64,000 bases of DNA from positions 1-64,000 of the forward strand of contig NZ_JACIJF010000007.1 of assembly GCF_014199255.1 (NCBI RefSeq), given 5' to 3'. Below are positions 52,188 to 61,552 of this stretch, in pieces. Numbering within the stretch: position 1 is the first letter of the stretch; each line of letters begins with the position of its first letter. This DNA comes from Sphingomonas xinjiangensis. Lineage in GTDB: Bacteria; Pseudomonadota; Alphaproteobacteria; Sphingomonadales; Sphingomonadaceae. A program made the position numbers and the translations under genes. The notes under the pieces are model-generated. The model did no database searches. It was given only the letters and a program-made list of their open reading frames with translations, and was not told the origin of the DNA.

Positions 52188-53654
52188 ATGACACAGGCAG
52201 TAAGCCCCCGATCCCGCAAGGTCCGCGTGCTCGCGACCCTGGGTCCTGCCAGCAACTCGCCCGAGATGATCGAGCGCCTGTTCGACGCTGGCGCCGACGC
52301 GTTCCGTGTCAACATGAGCCATGGCGACCAGGAATCTAAGGTTCCGGTGATCCAGGCGATCCGCATGCTGGAAAAGACGCGCGGGCGTCCCACCACGATC
52401 CTCGCCGACCTTCAGGGACCCAAGCTGCGCGTCGGCAAGTTCGCCGAGGGCAAGGTGCTGCTGGAAACCGGCAGCGAGTTCGTGCTCGACCGTGATGCAA
52501 CGCCGGGCGACGCCACCCGGGTCCAGCTTCCCCACCGTGAGATCTTCGAAGCCGCGCATGCCGATGCGCGCCTGCTGCTCGACGACGGCAAGATGGTGCT
52601 GCGCCTGCTCTCCGCCAGCCCCGATCGGCTTGTCACCCGCGTCGAGGTCGGCGGATATCTGTCCAATTCCAAGGGGTTGAACGTTCCTGACATGGTCCTG
52701 CCGCTTGCCGCGCTGACCGAAAAGGACCGTAGCGACCTCGCTTTCGCCGTCGACCAGAACGTAGACTGGATCGCGCTTTCCTTCGTGCAGCGCCCCGAAG
52801 ACCTGATGGAAGCGCGCCGCCTGATCGGGGGCAAGGCCGCGCTGCTCGCCAAGATCGAAAAGCCCAGCGCGATCACGCGGCTGGAGGAAATCGTGGAGCA
52901 ATGCGACGGCGTGATGGTCGCCCGCGGCGACCTGGGCGTCGAGCTGCCGCCGCAATCAGTGCCGCCGCTCCAGAAGCGTATCGTCGAGACCGCGCGCCGC
53001 CTGGGCCGCCCCGTGATCGTGGCGACGCAGATGCTCGAATCGATGATCGAATCGCCCTCGCCTACCCGCGCCGAAGTGTCGGACGTGGCGACCGCGGTGT
53101 ATGACGGCGCCGACGCGATCATGCTGTCCGCCGAAAGCGCCGCGGGCAAGTGGCCGATCGAATCGGTGACGATGATGGATTCGATCGCCGACGCCGTGGA
53201 GCGCGATCCCGCTCATGGGGACCGCGTGCACTTCACCGTAACCAAGCCGGACCCGACCACCGCCGACGCGCTCGCCGAATCGGCAAAGAACATCGCCTGC
53301 ACCGTTTCGGCGGCGGCGATCGTGTGCTTCACCAGTTCGGGCTCGACCGCGCGGCGCATCGCCCGCGAGCGGCCGACCGTGCCGATCCTGGTGCTGACGC
53401 CAAGGCTGGAAACTGCGCGCCGCGCGGGGCTGCTCTGGGGCACCCATGCGGTGAACACCCGCGACGTCGGCTCTTTCGAAGAGATGGTGGCCAAAGCCAA
53501 GCGCATGGCGCTGCGCCACAATCTGGCGGGCGCGGGCGACCGCATCATCGTCACTGCCGGCGTGCCGTTCGGAACGCCGGGTTCGACCAACGTGCTGCAC
53601 GTGGTCACCATCGTGGGCGACGAATTGAAGAATTACGAGGGGCGCGAGGCGTAA
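52188..53654 (+). CDS. pyk: Pyruvate kinase
   Basis: A 488-residue glycolytic enzyme making pyruvate and ATP. N-terminal RKVRVLATLGPASNSPEMIERLFDAGADAFRVNMSHG is the family start, with the substrate Arg/Asn residues. A beta-barrel B domain follows. The catalytic barrel has LLAKIEKPSAITRLEEIVEQCDGVMVARGDLGVELP, with Lys (AKIEKP) and the metal Glu and Asp, and PVIVATQMLESMIESPSPTRAEVSDVATAVYDGADAIMLSAES. The C-terminal domain ends with DELKNYEGREA. Length matches. It converges with the HAD phosphatase. Confidence 0.97.
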   Translation: MTQAVSPRSRKVRVLATLGPASNSPEMIERLFDAGADAFRVNMSHGDQESKVPVIQAIRMLEKTRGRPTTILADLQGPKLRVGKFAEGKVLLETGSEFVLDRDATPGDATRVQLPHREIFEAAHADARLLLDDGKMVLRLLSASPDRLVTRVEVGGYLSNSKGLNVPDMVLPLAALTEKDRSDLAFAVDQNVDWIALSFVQRPEDLMEARRLIGGKAALLAKIEKPSAITRLEEIVEQCDGVMVARGDLGVELPPQSVPPLQKRIVETARRLGRPVIVATQMLESMIESPSPTRAEVSDVATAVYDGADAIMLSAESAAGKWPIESVTMMDSIADAVERDPAHGDRVHFTVTKPDPTTADALAESAKNIACTVSAAAIVCFTSSGSTARRIARERPTVPILVLTPRLETARRAGLLWGTHAVNTRDVGSFEEMVAKAKRMALRHNLAGAGDRIIVTAGVPFGTPGSTNVLHVVTIVGDELKNYEGREA

Positions 53655-53717
53655 GCCTCCGCCCCGCTACGCATCATAGCGGGTCCTGCTGGATTGCAGC
53701 GACAGACGAAGCGGGAC

Positions 53718-53734
53718 CCCGGCTCAAGGCCGGG
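53718..53734. terminator. Small hairpin between convergent genes
   Basis: CCCGGC (53718-53723), loop TCAAG, GCCGGG (53729-53734). The sequence is of the common dispersed kind (GGGACCCCGGCTCAAGGCC...). It ends the pyk and HAD genes on either side, but without T runs. Confidence 0.4.
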
Positions 53735-53744
53735 ATGACGATAG

Positions 53745-54359
53745 CTAGTGGAGCAACCCGAGGCTGACCAGCTCGGCGCGGAACGCCGCAGCGTCGGTGA
53801 ATTGCACCGCATGGATACCCATCGAAGCGGCGGCGCCGATATTCGCGGCATTGTCGTCGACGAACACGGCGTCGGCCGCCTCAAGACCAAAGCGGTCTAA
53901 GGCGAGGCGGTAGATCGCCGGATCGGGCTTCACCAGCTTCTCGTCTCCCGAGACAACGATGTCGCGGAAGCGGTCGAACAGTTCGCGGTGGTTCGGCACC
54001 CACTCGCGCCAGAACTCGCCGGAGAAGTTGGTGATCGCGAACAAGGGCACGCGCGCACCGTCGAGTTCCTCGACGATCTCGGCCATGCCGGGAATCGCCG
54101 GCCCGACGCTTTCGTTGAAGCGCGGCCCCCAGGCGGCGATCAGCTCGCCATGATGCGGATACAGCGCGGTAAGCTCCGCCGATGTCTCGGCGAAGGGGCG
54201 TCCAGCGTCATGCTGGAAATGCCACTCCTTGGTGACCACGTCCTTCAGAAACGCGTCGAGCGCCTGATCATCCTCGATCAGACGCTCGTACAAGAAGCGC
54301 GGATCCCAGGAAAAAAGCACATTGCCGACATCGAAGATGACAGCCTTGGGCTTTCCCAT
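53745..54359 (-). CDS. HAD-IA hydrolase (haloacid dehalogenase-like)
   Basis: A 204-residue HAD phosphatase. Motif I is KAVIFDVGNVLFSWDPRFLYE (nucleophile Asp near residue 10), motif II is FAITNFSGEFW (near 110), motif III is KPDPAIYRLALDRFG (near 143), and motif IV is AVFVDDNAANIGAAASMG (near 165). The helical cap type is that of dehalogenase-like and YihX-type sugar phosphatases. A sugar phosphatase is likelier than a dehalogenase in this setting, but this cannot be settled. It lies just downstream of rpmJ on the same strand, gap 5 bp, so the two may be cotranscribed. Confidence 0.82.
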   Translation of the reverse strand: MGKPKAVIFDVGNVLFSWDPRFLYERLIEDDQALDAFLKDVVTKEWHFQHDAGRPFAETSAELTALYPHHGELIAAWGPRFNESVGPAIPGMAEIVEELDGARVPLFAITNFSGEFWREWVPNHRELFDRFRDIVVSGDEKLVKPDPAIYRLALDRFGLEAADAVFVDDNAANIGAAASMGIHAVQFTDAAAFRAELVSLGLLH

Positions 54360-54364
54360 GCGGA

Positions 54365-54490
54365 TCAGCCCTGGCGGGCCTTGAAGCGCTTCTGCGTCTT
54401 GTTGATCACGTAAATCCGGCCACGGCGGCGGATCACGCGGTTGTCGCGGTGCCGCCCCTTGAGCGACTTCAATGAATTCACGATCTTCAT
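54365..54490 (-). CDS. rpmJ: Ribosomal protein bL36
   Basis: A 41-residue ribosomal protein. It starts at ATG 54490 with [20 protein letters not shown] and continues with [21 protein letters not shown] to a TGA at 54365. It lacks the usual zinc-binding cysteines, so it is the C-minus form common in alphaproteobacteria. It overlaps no other gene and is too short for routine gene finding. Confidence 0.93.
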   Translation of the reverse strand: MKIVNSLKSLKGRHRDNRVIRRRGRIYVINKTQKRFKARQG

Positions 54491-54667
54491 GACCGATTCG
54501 CTTCTCAAACTATAAGGAATGCCGAAAAAGAGGCGCCCGCCTATAGTCAGGGCCCGGCGAAGTCAAGGTGCACGCCCGTGGCACAAGGCGCCGCGTTGGA
54601 ACGAGTCGGCGCGGGCGGGGTTGGACTCTGGCGAGACGTTCCGCTCTCGAAACAGGAGATTTCGCCC

Positions 54668-55288
54668 GTGTCCAAGCCGATCCGCCTTGCCGTTGCCGCC
54701 ATTGCCGCGACGCTGCTCGCGGGGTGCGCCACCACCTACCGCCAGGCGCCGGTGGACGTCACGCGCTATCATCTTGGGCAGCCGATGGAGCGCACCACCG
54801 TGGCGATCGAGCCGCTGACCGGCGCAGGCATCGTGATGGGACCGGGATTCCAGACCTATGCTGACGCGGTGGCGGCCGAACTCGCGCGGCTGGGTTATGT
54901 CCAATCCACCAGTTCGATGCCCTCGGCCTATATCGGGGTGGTGTCTTTCCGCCGCGGGCCGCGTGGCACGATACGCGAGCAGTCGCCTGTGTCGATCGGC
55001 CTGGGCGGGGGCGGCTTCGGCGGCGGGCGCCGTGGGGGCGGCGTCGGCCTGGGCGGCGGGCTGAACTTCGGCTTGGGCGGCGGCAAGACCCGCGAGGTGG
55101 TCGGCACCGAATTGTGGGTGCAGCTGCGGCGGCGCGCCGACAACAGCACGATCTGGGAAGGTCGCGCGATCACCGAGACCGTAAGCGGCACCAAGGGCAG
55201 CGACCCCCGCGACCAGGCAGTGCGCCTTTCGCGCGCGCTGTTCAGGGACTTCCCAGGCGAGTCCGGGGTGACTACCACGGTCAAATGA
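54668..55288 (+). CDS. DUF4136-type lipoprotein
   Basis: A 206-residue lipoprotein. The GTG at 54668 has GGAG nine bases before and gives VSKPIRLAVAAIAATLLAGC with lipobox LLAGC (residues 16-20). The body (TTYRQAPVDVTRYHLGQPME, GFQTYADAVAAELARLGYVQ, VGTELWVQLRRRADNSTIWEGR) matches the DUF4136 pattern of outer-membrane-associated proteins. A Gly-rich run (GGGGFGGGRRGGGVGLGGG, near 115-140) is unusual inside this domain. Its stop shares ATGA with the next gene, a carboxypeptidase. Confidence 0.75.
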   Translation: MSKPIRLAVAAIAATLLAGCATTYRQAPVDVTRYHLGQPMERTTVAIEPLTGAGIVMGPGFQTYADAVAAELARLGYVQSTSSMPSAYIGVVSFRRGPRGTIREQSPVSIGLGGGGFGGGRRGGGVGLGGGLNFGLGGGKTREVVGTELWVQLRRRADNSTIWEGRAITETVSGTKGSDPRDQAVRLSRALFRDFPGESGVTTTVK

Positions 55289-56403
55289 CCGTTCACATCA
55301 ACGCCGGCTTCGACAGCGGCAATATCCGTCTGGTGGGCATCGAGGGTGACCGCATCGATCTGGAGATCGTCGCGGATCACCTTTCCGACTTCTTCCAATG
55401 GTTCCACTTTCGCGTTGCCGGCGCGAAGGGGCGGACGCTGACCTTCCGCATTTTGAACGCGGGCGGAGCGGCCTATGCGTTCGGCTGGCCGGGCTACCGC
55501 GCGCGTTGGAGCAGCGACCGCGGGAACTGGCGGACAACCGAGACGAGTTACGCGAACGGCGTGTTGGAATTCACGCGAACCATCGACAGCGACGTGACTT
55601 GGTTCGCCTATTTCGCACCCTATTCGATGGAGCGGCATCACGATCTGATTGCGCGCATGGCCACCCAGCCGGGCGTTATGCACCTTCAGCTCGGCACGAC
55701 GCTGGACGGCCAGCCGATCGACTATCTGAGCCTTGGCAATGGACCAAAGCAGGTGTGGTTCTATGCCCGCCAGCACCCTGGCGAGACCATGGCCGAGTGG
55801 TTCATGGAAGGACTGCTGGAAAAGCTAACCGACGCTGGCGATGCGACGGCGCAGGCGCTGCGCGAGAGGGCGACTTTCCACCTCGTTCCCAACATGAACC
55901 CGGACGGTTCACGGCGCGGGCATCTGCGCACGAACGCCGCGGGCGTGAACCTCAACCGCGAATGGCACACGCCCACGCTCGAGCGCAGCCCCGAAGTGCT
56001 GTGCGTCCGCGGCCGCATGGACGAGACCGGTGTCGACTTCGCGATGGACGTGCATGGCGATGAGGCGATCCCGGCGAACTTCCTGGCAGGCTTCGAGGGC
56101 ATTCCCAGCTGGACCGACGCACATGGCAAGAAGTTCTATGACTATGCGCAGCGACTGGCTGCACAAACGCCCGAGTTCCAGACCGAGTTGGGGTATCCGA
56201 AGTCGGCGCCGGGCACGGCCAATCTGTCGATGTCGACCAATCAGGTCGCCGAGCGGTTCAGCGCAGTGGCGATGACGCTAGAGATGCCGTTCAAGGATCA
56301 TGACGCCAACGCCGATCCCGAGTTCGCCTGGTCCCCGGCGCGCTGCAAGGTGCTGGCGCATGCGTCGCTCGACACGCTGGCCTGCATGATCGACGAAATC
56401 TGA
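55285..56403 (+). CDS. M14-family zinc carboxypeptidase
   Basis: A 372-residue M14 peptidase of the cytosolic carboxypeptidase (CCP6-like) subgroup. Its own N-terminal beta domain covers about residues 1-120. Zinc ligands are H164 and E167 in ARQHPGETMAEW, and H257 in DVHGDE. The catalytic Glu is E333 in TLEMPF, and substrate residues are in NLNREW. The subgroup removes C-terminal acidic residues in eukaryotes; the bacterial target is unknown. No signal peptide, so it acts in the cytoplasm. The start overlaps the preceding lipoprotein stop (ATGA), and the GNAT follows by TGATG. Confidence 0.88.
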   Translation: MTVHINAGFDSGNIRLVGIEGDRIDLEIVADHLSDFFQWFHFRVAGAKGRTLTFRILNAGGAAYAFGWPGYRARWSSDRGNWRTTETSYANGVLEFTRTIDSDVTWFAYFAPYSMERHHDLIARMATQPGVMHLQLGTTLDGQPIDYLSLGNGPKQVWFYARQHPGETMAEWFMEGLLEKLTDAGDATAQALRERATFHLVPNMNPDGSRRGHLRTNAAGVNLNREWHTPTLERSPEVLCVRGRMDETGVDFAMDVHGDEAIPANFLAGFEGIPSWTDAHGKKFYDYAQRLAAQTPEFQTELGYPKSAPGTANLSMSTNQVAERFSAVAMTLEMPFKDHDANADPEFAWSPARCKVLAHASLDTLACMIDEI

Positions 56404-56861
56404 TGCAGATCCGGGAGGGAGGGCTCGACGATCCGCAGGTCTTGGCGCTGTTGCAGCTGCATCTGGAGAGCATGCACGCGCACTCTCCTCCCGAAAGCGT
56501 CCATGCTCTTGATGTTGGGCATCTGAAGCGGCCGGAAATCAGCTTCTGGACTGCTTGGGAAGATGACCGGCTGCTGGGTTGTGCGGCCCTGCGCGAGATC
56601 GATCCGACGCATGGCGAGATCAAGTCGATGCGCACCGATCCCGGTCAGCTGCGCCGCGGCACCGGCGCAGCCCTGTTGCGGCACATCCTAGAGGTGGCTC
56701 GTGGGCGGGGCTATCGCCGGCTAAGCCTGGAGACCGGCACGGGCCCTGCGTTCGAGGCGGCGCATGGGCTATATCGCCAGTTCGGCTTTACCGACTGCGG
56801 CCCACTTGCCGGTTATCCTGCCGACGATCCGTTCAGCCGATTCCTGTCGCGAGTGCTCTAG
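56403..56861 (+). CDS. GNAT-family N-acetyltransferase
   Basis: A 152-residue GNAT. The acetyl-CoA-binding motif is RTDPGQLRRGTGAALLRHILEVARGRGYRRLSLET (about residues 81-115). The last strands are RQFGFTDCGPLAGYP. The substrate strand EIKSMRTD is standard. It is last in a three-gene coupled run with the lipoprotein and carboxypeptidase. Its stop overlaps the end of the amidotransferase gene on the other strand by four bases. The substrate is unknown. Confidence 0.85.
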   Translation: MQIREGGLDDPQVLALLQLHLESMHAHSPPESVHALDVGHLKRPEISFWTAWEDDRLLGCAALREIDPTHGEIKSMRTDPGQLRRGTGAALLRHILEVARGRGYRRLSLETGTGPAFEAAHGLYRQFGFTDCGPLAGYPADDPFSRFLSRVL

Positions 56862-57712
56862 CGGCCCCGCTTTGCGCGCGTGGGCTTCACCAGATGTTCG
56901 ATGAAGTTGCGCAGCTCGCGGGTACGATACTCGGGGACAGTGACCTGATCGTCCAGGCCGAGCTGCCAGGCGAGGTCGGCGCGGTTCGGCTCAGCATGCA
57001 GCGCGTCGACCTGCTGCGCCAATTGCTCGACATCGGCGTTGCTCCGCGCCAGGCCGTGTTCGAGCAAGTCGTCCGATTGACGGCGCAGCGCGGCGGCAAC
57101 TTCGCGGAGCGATATCTCGGGATGATATTGCACGCCCCAGAACACCCCTTCGCCGCAGCGGATCTCGGCAGCCTGCACCCGCGTGACGCGGTTGCTGGCG
57201 AGCAGGGTGGCGCCTTCGGGCAGCGCCTCCACTTCGTCGGTGTGGATCGCGGGCGCGTCATAGCTCGCAGGGCGCCCGTCAAGCAAGGGATGGGCGCGCC
57301 CGCGCTCCGTAGCGACTAAGCGGCGGGCGAACCCAGCCTCACGGCGGTCACCCATCGGACGCACCTTGCCGCCCGCCGCGACACAGGCGACCTGGAGGCC
57401 GGCGCAGGAGCCGAAGGACGGCGTGCCCGAGGCGAATACCCTGTGCATGAAGTCGATCTGGCGACGCGCCTCGGGGCTGTCCTGCCAGAGGTGAAGCGGC
57501 GAGCCGGTGAGGAAAACCGCGTCATACTCCGTCAGCGCCTCGCGGCCGGGGATTTCGGCGCAGCTGTCCGTCGGCTTGATCCGGTCGCACTCGGCGCCGG
57601 GGGCGAGTTTGTGCAGTACCTCAAGATAGGTTTCGCCCGAACTGCGGCCGACGCTCTCCCGCCGCTTTTCGCGCGCTTGCGGGGGCTCGCATTCGGCGAC
57701 AAGGAAACGCAT
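56858..57712 (-). CDS. Class I glutamine amidotransferase-like protein
   Basis: A 284-residue protein with a GATase class I triad: Cys in FGSCAGLQVACVA (near 101), and His and Glu in VQYHPEISLRE (near 196-198). The opening MRFLVAECEPPQARE and YDAVFLTGSPLHLW form the oxyanion-hole region. Proteins of this type resemble GMP-synthase-like amidotransferases that cleave gamma-glutamyl compounds. The specific reaction is unknown. It reads toward the GNAT gene (converging by four bases). Confidence 0.8.
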   Translation of the reverse strand: MRFLVAECEPPQAREKRRESVGRSSGETYLEVLHKLAPGAECDRIKPTDSCAEIPGREALTEYDAVFLTGSPLHLWQDSPEARRQIDFMHRVFASGTPSFGSCAGLQVACVAAGGKVRPMGDRREAGFARRLVATERGRAHPLLDGRPASYDAPAIHTDEVEALPEGATLLASNRVTRVQAAEIRCGEGVFWGVQYHPEISLREVAAALRRQSDDLLEHGLARSNADVEQLAQQVDALHAEPNRADLAWQLGLDDQVTVPEYRTRELRNFIEHLVKPTRAKRGR

Positions 57713-57787
57713 CGGCTAAGTTCCTGAATTCGTGGCGTAGGCAGGGTTGGACGGAACGCCTGCACCGGCCTGGAAGTTGCGCAACCC

Positions 57788-58036
57788 ATGACCGACGAAC
57801 GAAGCGCGACGCTGCACCGGATGGTGCTTTCCGACCATGTTTGCCCCTTTGGCGTGAAGGCCAAGGCATTGCTCGAAGAGCATGGCTATGCCGTGGACGA
57901 CCGCCACCTGACCACCCGCGACGAGGTGGAAGCGTTCAAGGAAGAACATGGGCTGCGCACGACGCCGCTGGTGTTCATCGGCGACGAGCGGATCGGCGGG
58001 TGCGACGATCTGCAATCCTATCTCGGCCAGCGATAG
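57788..58036 (+). CDS. Glutaredoxin-family protein
   Basis: An 82-residue thioredoxin-fold protein. LSDHVCPFGVKAKALLEEHGYAV carries a single active cysteine (CPFG). The cis-proline is TTPLVFIGDERIGGCDDLQSYL. The pattern is of small monothiol-like glutaredoxins, with a cysteine near the C-terminus (GGCDD) as a possible partner. It would act on glutathione-mixed disulfides in the cytoplasm. The start at 57788 has a weak upstream site. Divergent from the amidotransferase gene. Confidence 0.8.
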   Translation: MTDERSATLHRMVLSDHVCPFGVKAKALLEEHGYAVDDRHLTTRDEVEAFKEEHGLRTTPLVFIGDERIGGCDDLQSYLGQR

Positions 58037-58048
58037 GCGGCGAGCGAT

Positions 58049-58774
58049 CTAGGCGAACAGCTCTTCCAGGAAGTTCGCCATCGCCTGCCAGCTCCGGCGG
58101 TCGGCACGCGGTTCATAGGCGATCGCGGGATTGTCGCCGCGCTTGCGATCGAAGTCGGTGAAGGCATGGCCGGCATGGCCATAAGCGTGGAGCTGCCAAT
58201 CGGCGCCGCTTTGCGTCATTTCCTGCGCCAGACCTACTGTCACGTCAGGCGGGCAGAGCGGATCGTCCCAGCCATGGCAGATCAGCAGCCGGGCAGTGAT
58301 CGGCGCCACATTGGCGTAATCGGGGCGGTCATAGACGCCGTGGAACGACACGCCGCCGAGGATCGGCAGCCCGGCGCGCGCCATGTCGAGCACGCATTTT
58401 CCGCCGAAACAGAAGCCAATCGCGGCAGTTCTGGCCGGATCGGCGACAGAAAGTTCGGTCAGCGCGTGCAGCGATGCGAACAGCCGGTCGCGCAGCAGCG
58501 CGCGGTCGGCGTTCAGTTCGTTCATATACTCCGCGACGTTTTCGGACGCTCCCGTCTTGCGCCGGCCCTGGCCGAAGACGTCGGCGGCGAGCGCGACATA
58601 GCCCAGCCGCGCCAGCGCCTCGGCCTTCAGATTGTCGGCTTCCTTCTGCCCCAGGATGTTGGGCACGACCAGCACCGCGGGACGCTCTCCCGCAACGGCG
58701 TCATCCCACGCCGCCACGCCTTCGAAGGGGCCGCCTGGGCCGTCATAGACCAGGGTCTGCCGCACGATCGCCAT
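58049..58774 (-). CDS. Dienelactone hydrolase family protein
   Basis: A 241-residue alpha/beta hydrolase. The nucleophile Cys is in GFCFGGKC (near 121-128), with Asp in GWDDPLCPP (near 172) and His in [13 protein letters not shown] (near 205). That is the Cys-His-Asp triad of dienelactone hydrolases, which open lactone rings in chloroaromatic breakdown; most chromosomal homologues are of unknown substrate. ATG 58774 is preferred over an upstream start because GGAG lies eight bases before it. Its stop is 13 bp from the glutaredoxin stop (convergent). Confidence 0.85.
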   Translation of the reverse strand: MAIVRQTLVYDGPGGPFEGVAAWDDAVAGERPAVLVVPNILGQKEADNLKAEALARLGYVALAADVFGQGRRKTGASENVAEYMNELNADRALLRDRLFASLHALTELSVADPARTAAIGFCFGGKCVLDMARAGLPILGGVSFHGVYDRPDYANVAPITARLLICHGWDDPLCPPDVTVGLAQEMTQSGADWQLHAYGHAGHAFTDFDRKRGDNPAIAYEPRADRRSWQAMANFLEELFA

Positions 58775-58848
58775 TGTCACCACTCCACCAGCTTGCCCGC
58801 CCCGCCCCAGCCGCTAAGGACCTGCCCAACCAGTTGCAAGGAGGTCCC

Positions 58849-59535
58849 ATGCCCAAGCTCGTCCTGATCCGCCACGGCCAGTCGTCGTGGAATTTGGAGA
58901 ACCGCTTCACCGGCTGGTGGGACGTGAACCTGACCGAGCAGGGCGAGAAGGAAGCATGGGCCGCGGGCGAGCTGATGAAGGAAAAGGGGCTCGATTTCGA
59001 CCTGACCTTTACCAGCTTCCAAACCCGCGCCATCAAGACGCTGAACCTGGCGCTGGAGGCGATGGGCCGACTGTGGCTGCCAACCGAAAAGGATTGGCGG
59101 CTGAACGAGCGGCATTATGGCGGGCTTACCGGCCTCAACAAGGCCGAGACCGCGGCGCTGCACGGCGACGACCAGGTGAAGATCTGGCGCCGCAGCTTCG
59201 ACGTGCCGCCGCCGCTGCCCGAAGAAGGTTCGGCATGGGATCTGGCCAAGGATGAGCGGTACAGGGGCGTCGCGATCCCGCAGACCGAAAGCCTAAAGGA
59301 CACGATTGCGCGGGTGCTGCCGTATTGGGAGGCGCGAATCGTGCCCGAGATCAAGGCGGGCAAGCGCGTGCTGATTTCCGCGCATGGCAATTCGTTGCGG
59401 GCGCTGGTGAAGCATCTGTCAGGGATCTCGGACGACGAGATCACGGGGCTCGAGATCCCGACTGGGCAGCCGATCGTGTATGAGCTGGACGGCGCGCTAA
59501 AGGCGGTGGATCGCTATTATTTGAACGAGCGTTGA
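58849..59535 (+). CDS. gpmA: 2,3-bisphosphoglycerate-dependent phosphoglycerate mutase
   Basis: A 228-residue dPGM of glycolysis. [27 protein letters not shown] (residues 6-32) contains the phospho-acceptor His and its Arg. [28 protein letters not shown] and [23 protein letters not shown] complete the active site. The length is exact for dPGM. The ATG at 58849 follows AAGGAGG. It is followed by a repeat element and then purE. Confidence 0.96.
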   Translation: MPKLVLIRHGQSSWNLENRFTGWWDVNLTEQGEKEAWAAGELMKEKGLDFDLTFTSFQTRAIKTLNLALEAMGRLWLPTEKDWRLNERHYGGLTGLNKAETAALHGDDQVKIWRRSFDVPPPLPEEGSAWDLAKDERYRGVAIPQTESLKDTIARVLPYWEARIVPEIKAGKRVLISAHGNSLRALVKHLSGISDDEITGLEIPTGQPIVYELDGALKAVDRYYLNER

Positions 59536-59545
59536 CAACGGCAAT

Positions 59546-59672
59546 CCCCTTCCTTCCAGGGAGGGGATCAAGGGGTGGGTTGCGTCCAGGCGATACGGAT
59601 CGCGTGCTTCCTGAAAGGGCAAGTAGCGCGAACACGCCACCCACCCCCAGCCCCTCCCTGCAAGGGAGGGGA
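59546..59672. repeat. Palindromic repeat element between gpmA and purE
   Basis: An imperfect inverted repeat, arms about 59546-59580 and 59639-59672, with CCAGGGAGGGG and CCCCTCCCTGCAAGG cores. The right arm also contains a small hairpin, CCCTCCCTGCAAGGGAGGG. It resembles in style the element in ligD, though not in exact sequence. No gene is evident. Confidence 0.55.
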
Positions 59673-59737
59673 GACAGAGGTTGCCCTCCCCCCCCTCCCC
59701 CACTAACAAGCCACGCTTCCGCAAGCATGGGGACAGC

Positions 59738-60223
59738 ATGTCGGACGCAGCTTTAGTTGGCATCATCATGGGCAGCACCTCTGATTGGGAGACGATGCGC
59801 CATGCCAGCGAGACGCTCGACGCGCTGGGTGTCGCGCATGAAACCAAGGTGGTGTCCGCGCATCGTACCCCGCAACGGCTGTACGATTACGCGCACGGCG
59901 CGGCCGATCGCGGGCTGAAGGTCGTGATCGCCGGCGCGGGCGGCGCGGCGCATCTGCCGGGGATGGCGGCGGCGATGACCCACTTGCCGGTGCTGGGCGT
60001 GCCGGTGGAGTCCAAGGCACTGAAGGGCATGGATAGCCTGTATTCGATCGTGCAGATGCCCGGCGGTATTCCGGTGGGCACACTGGCGATCGGCAAGCCC
60101 GGCGCGATCAACGCCGGGCTGCTGGCCGCGGCGATCCTGGCGACGAGCGACGACGCGCTGGCCGAGCGGCTCAAGGCCTGGCGCGCAGCACAGACCGAGA
60201 GCGTCGCGGTGGACCCGCAATGA
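59738..60223 (+). CDS. purE: 5-(carboxyamino)imidazole ribonucleotide mutase
   Basis: A 161-residue class I PurE that turns N5-CAIR into CAIR in purine synthesis. [21 protein letters not shown] (residues 7-27) is the phosphate site. [11 protein letters not shown] and [25 protein letters not shown] are conserved, with the catalytic His in AHRTP. The start at 59738 follows the usual family length; the upstream frame is repeat DNA. purK follows with a four-base overlap. Confidence 0.96.
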   Translation: MSDAALVGIIMGSTSDWETMRHASETLDALGVAHETKVVSAHRTPQRLYDYAHGAADRGLKVVIAGAGGAAHLPGMAAAMTHLPVLGVPVESKALKGMDSLYSIVQMPGGIPVGTLAIGKPGAINAGLLAAAILATSDDALAERLKAWRAAQTESVAVDPQ

Positions 60224-61305
60224 GCACGCCCGCAGACGTTCTGGCGCCCGGTTCGACGATCGGCATCCTGGGCGGGGGCCAGCTGGGTCGAATGCTCGCG
60301 GTGGCGGCGGCGCAGCTTGGCTATCGCACCCACATCCTGGCACCCGATGACGAAAGCGTCGCGGCGCAGACCGCGTCGAGCTTCACCCGCGCCGATTATC
60401 ACAGCCGCATCGTGCTCGACGAAATGGCCGCGCAGGCCGATGTCGTGACCTACGAGTTCGAGAATATCGCGCTGGCCCCGGTCACCTATCTGGCGGGCAA
60501 GGTGCCGGTGCGCCCCGGCGCCAAGAGCCTGGAGATCGCGCAGGACCGCGCGCATGAAAAGGCATTCGTCGGCGATCTGGGCGGGCGCACCGCGCCCTGG
60601 GCGCTGGTGACGACGCGCGAGGAGCTGCTGGACGCCGTCGCGAAGATCGGCGCTCCGGCGGTCCTGAAGACGCTGCGGCTGGGCTATGACGGCAAGGGGC
60701 AGGTGCGCATCCACGACGCCGCGCAGGCGGAGGCCGCCTGGGCCGAGATCGGCGAGCGGCCGGCCGTACTGGAAGGTTTCGTGACGTTCAGCCACGAATT
60801 CTCGATCATCACCGTGCGCGGGCTGGATGGATCGCTGACCAGCTATCCACCGCCGTGGAACGAGCACCGCGAGGGCATCCTGGCGCGATCCTCGCTGCCG
60901 GCGCCGGCGGAGATCGCGCGGCATTGGACCGAGGCGGCGGCGCTGGCCGGGCGCGTGGCCGAAGCGCTGGGCCATGTTGGCGTGCTGACCCTGGAGTTCT
61001 TTGCAACCGACGAAGGGCCGGTGTTCAACGAAATGGCGCCGCGGGTGCACAATTCGGGGCACTGGACCATCGAGGGCGCCGAGACATCGCAGTTCGAAAA
61101 CCATATCCGCGCGATCTGTGGGCTGCCGCTGGGATCGACCGCGCTGACGGGCCTGTCGGTGGAAATGGGCAATCTGATCGGCGACGAAGCCGAGGACTGG
61201 GCGAAGCTGCTCGCCGAGCCAGGGGTGCACCTGCATCTGTATGGCAAGGGCGATGTGCGGCCGGGCCGCAAGATGGGGCATTGGACGCGGGTGGTGCGGG
61301 GGTGA
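60220..61305 (+). CDS. purK: 5-(carboxyamino)imidazole ribonucleotide synthase
   Basis: A 361-residue ATP-grasp enzyme that carboxylates AIR to N5-CAIR. The N-terminal [25 protein letters not shown] is the pre-ATP-grasp start. [42 protein letters not shown] and [27 protein letters not shown] (metal and AIR site) follow. ATG shares ATGA with purE, so the pair is coupled and cofunctional: PurK makes the substrate for PurE. Confidence 0.96.
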   Translation: MSTPADVLAPGSTIGILGGGQLGRMLAVAAAQLGYRTHILAPDDESVAAQTASSFTRADYHSRIVLDEMAAQADVVTYEFENIALAPVTYLAGKVPVRPGAKSLEIAQDRAHEKAFVGDLGGRTAPWALVTTREELLDAVAKIGAPAVLKTLRLGYDGKGQVRIHDAAQAEAAWAEIGERPAVLEGFVTFSHEFSIITVRGLDGSLTSYPPPWNEHREGILARSSLPAPAEIARHWTEAAALAGRVAEALGHVGVLTLEFFATDEGPVFNEMAPRVHNSGHWTIEGAETSQFENHIRAICGLPLGSTALTGLSVEMGNLIGDEAEDWAKLLAEPGVHLHLYGKGDVRPGRKMGHWTRVVRG

Positions 61306-61552
61306 AGCGGCCGGGCCGACAGAGCGCGACAACTGCTTGAGGCGGAAAAGCTGTTCAGCCCCTTTGGCCTTCCTTGTGTTCGGGGTGGTGAAATAGTTCA
61401 GCACGAACCGGCTTTGGGTCTGAGACCGTCGCCGGAGTTGGTCAGCCTGGGTCAGGTTGTTGCTGCCACCTTTGTGGAAAGCCACAATCGCATCATTCGT
61501 CCCGATCGAGAACGTAGACCTGCTGATCCTGCATACTTCCCCCGTCTCTTGA

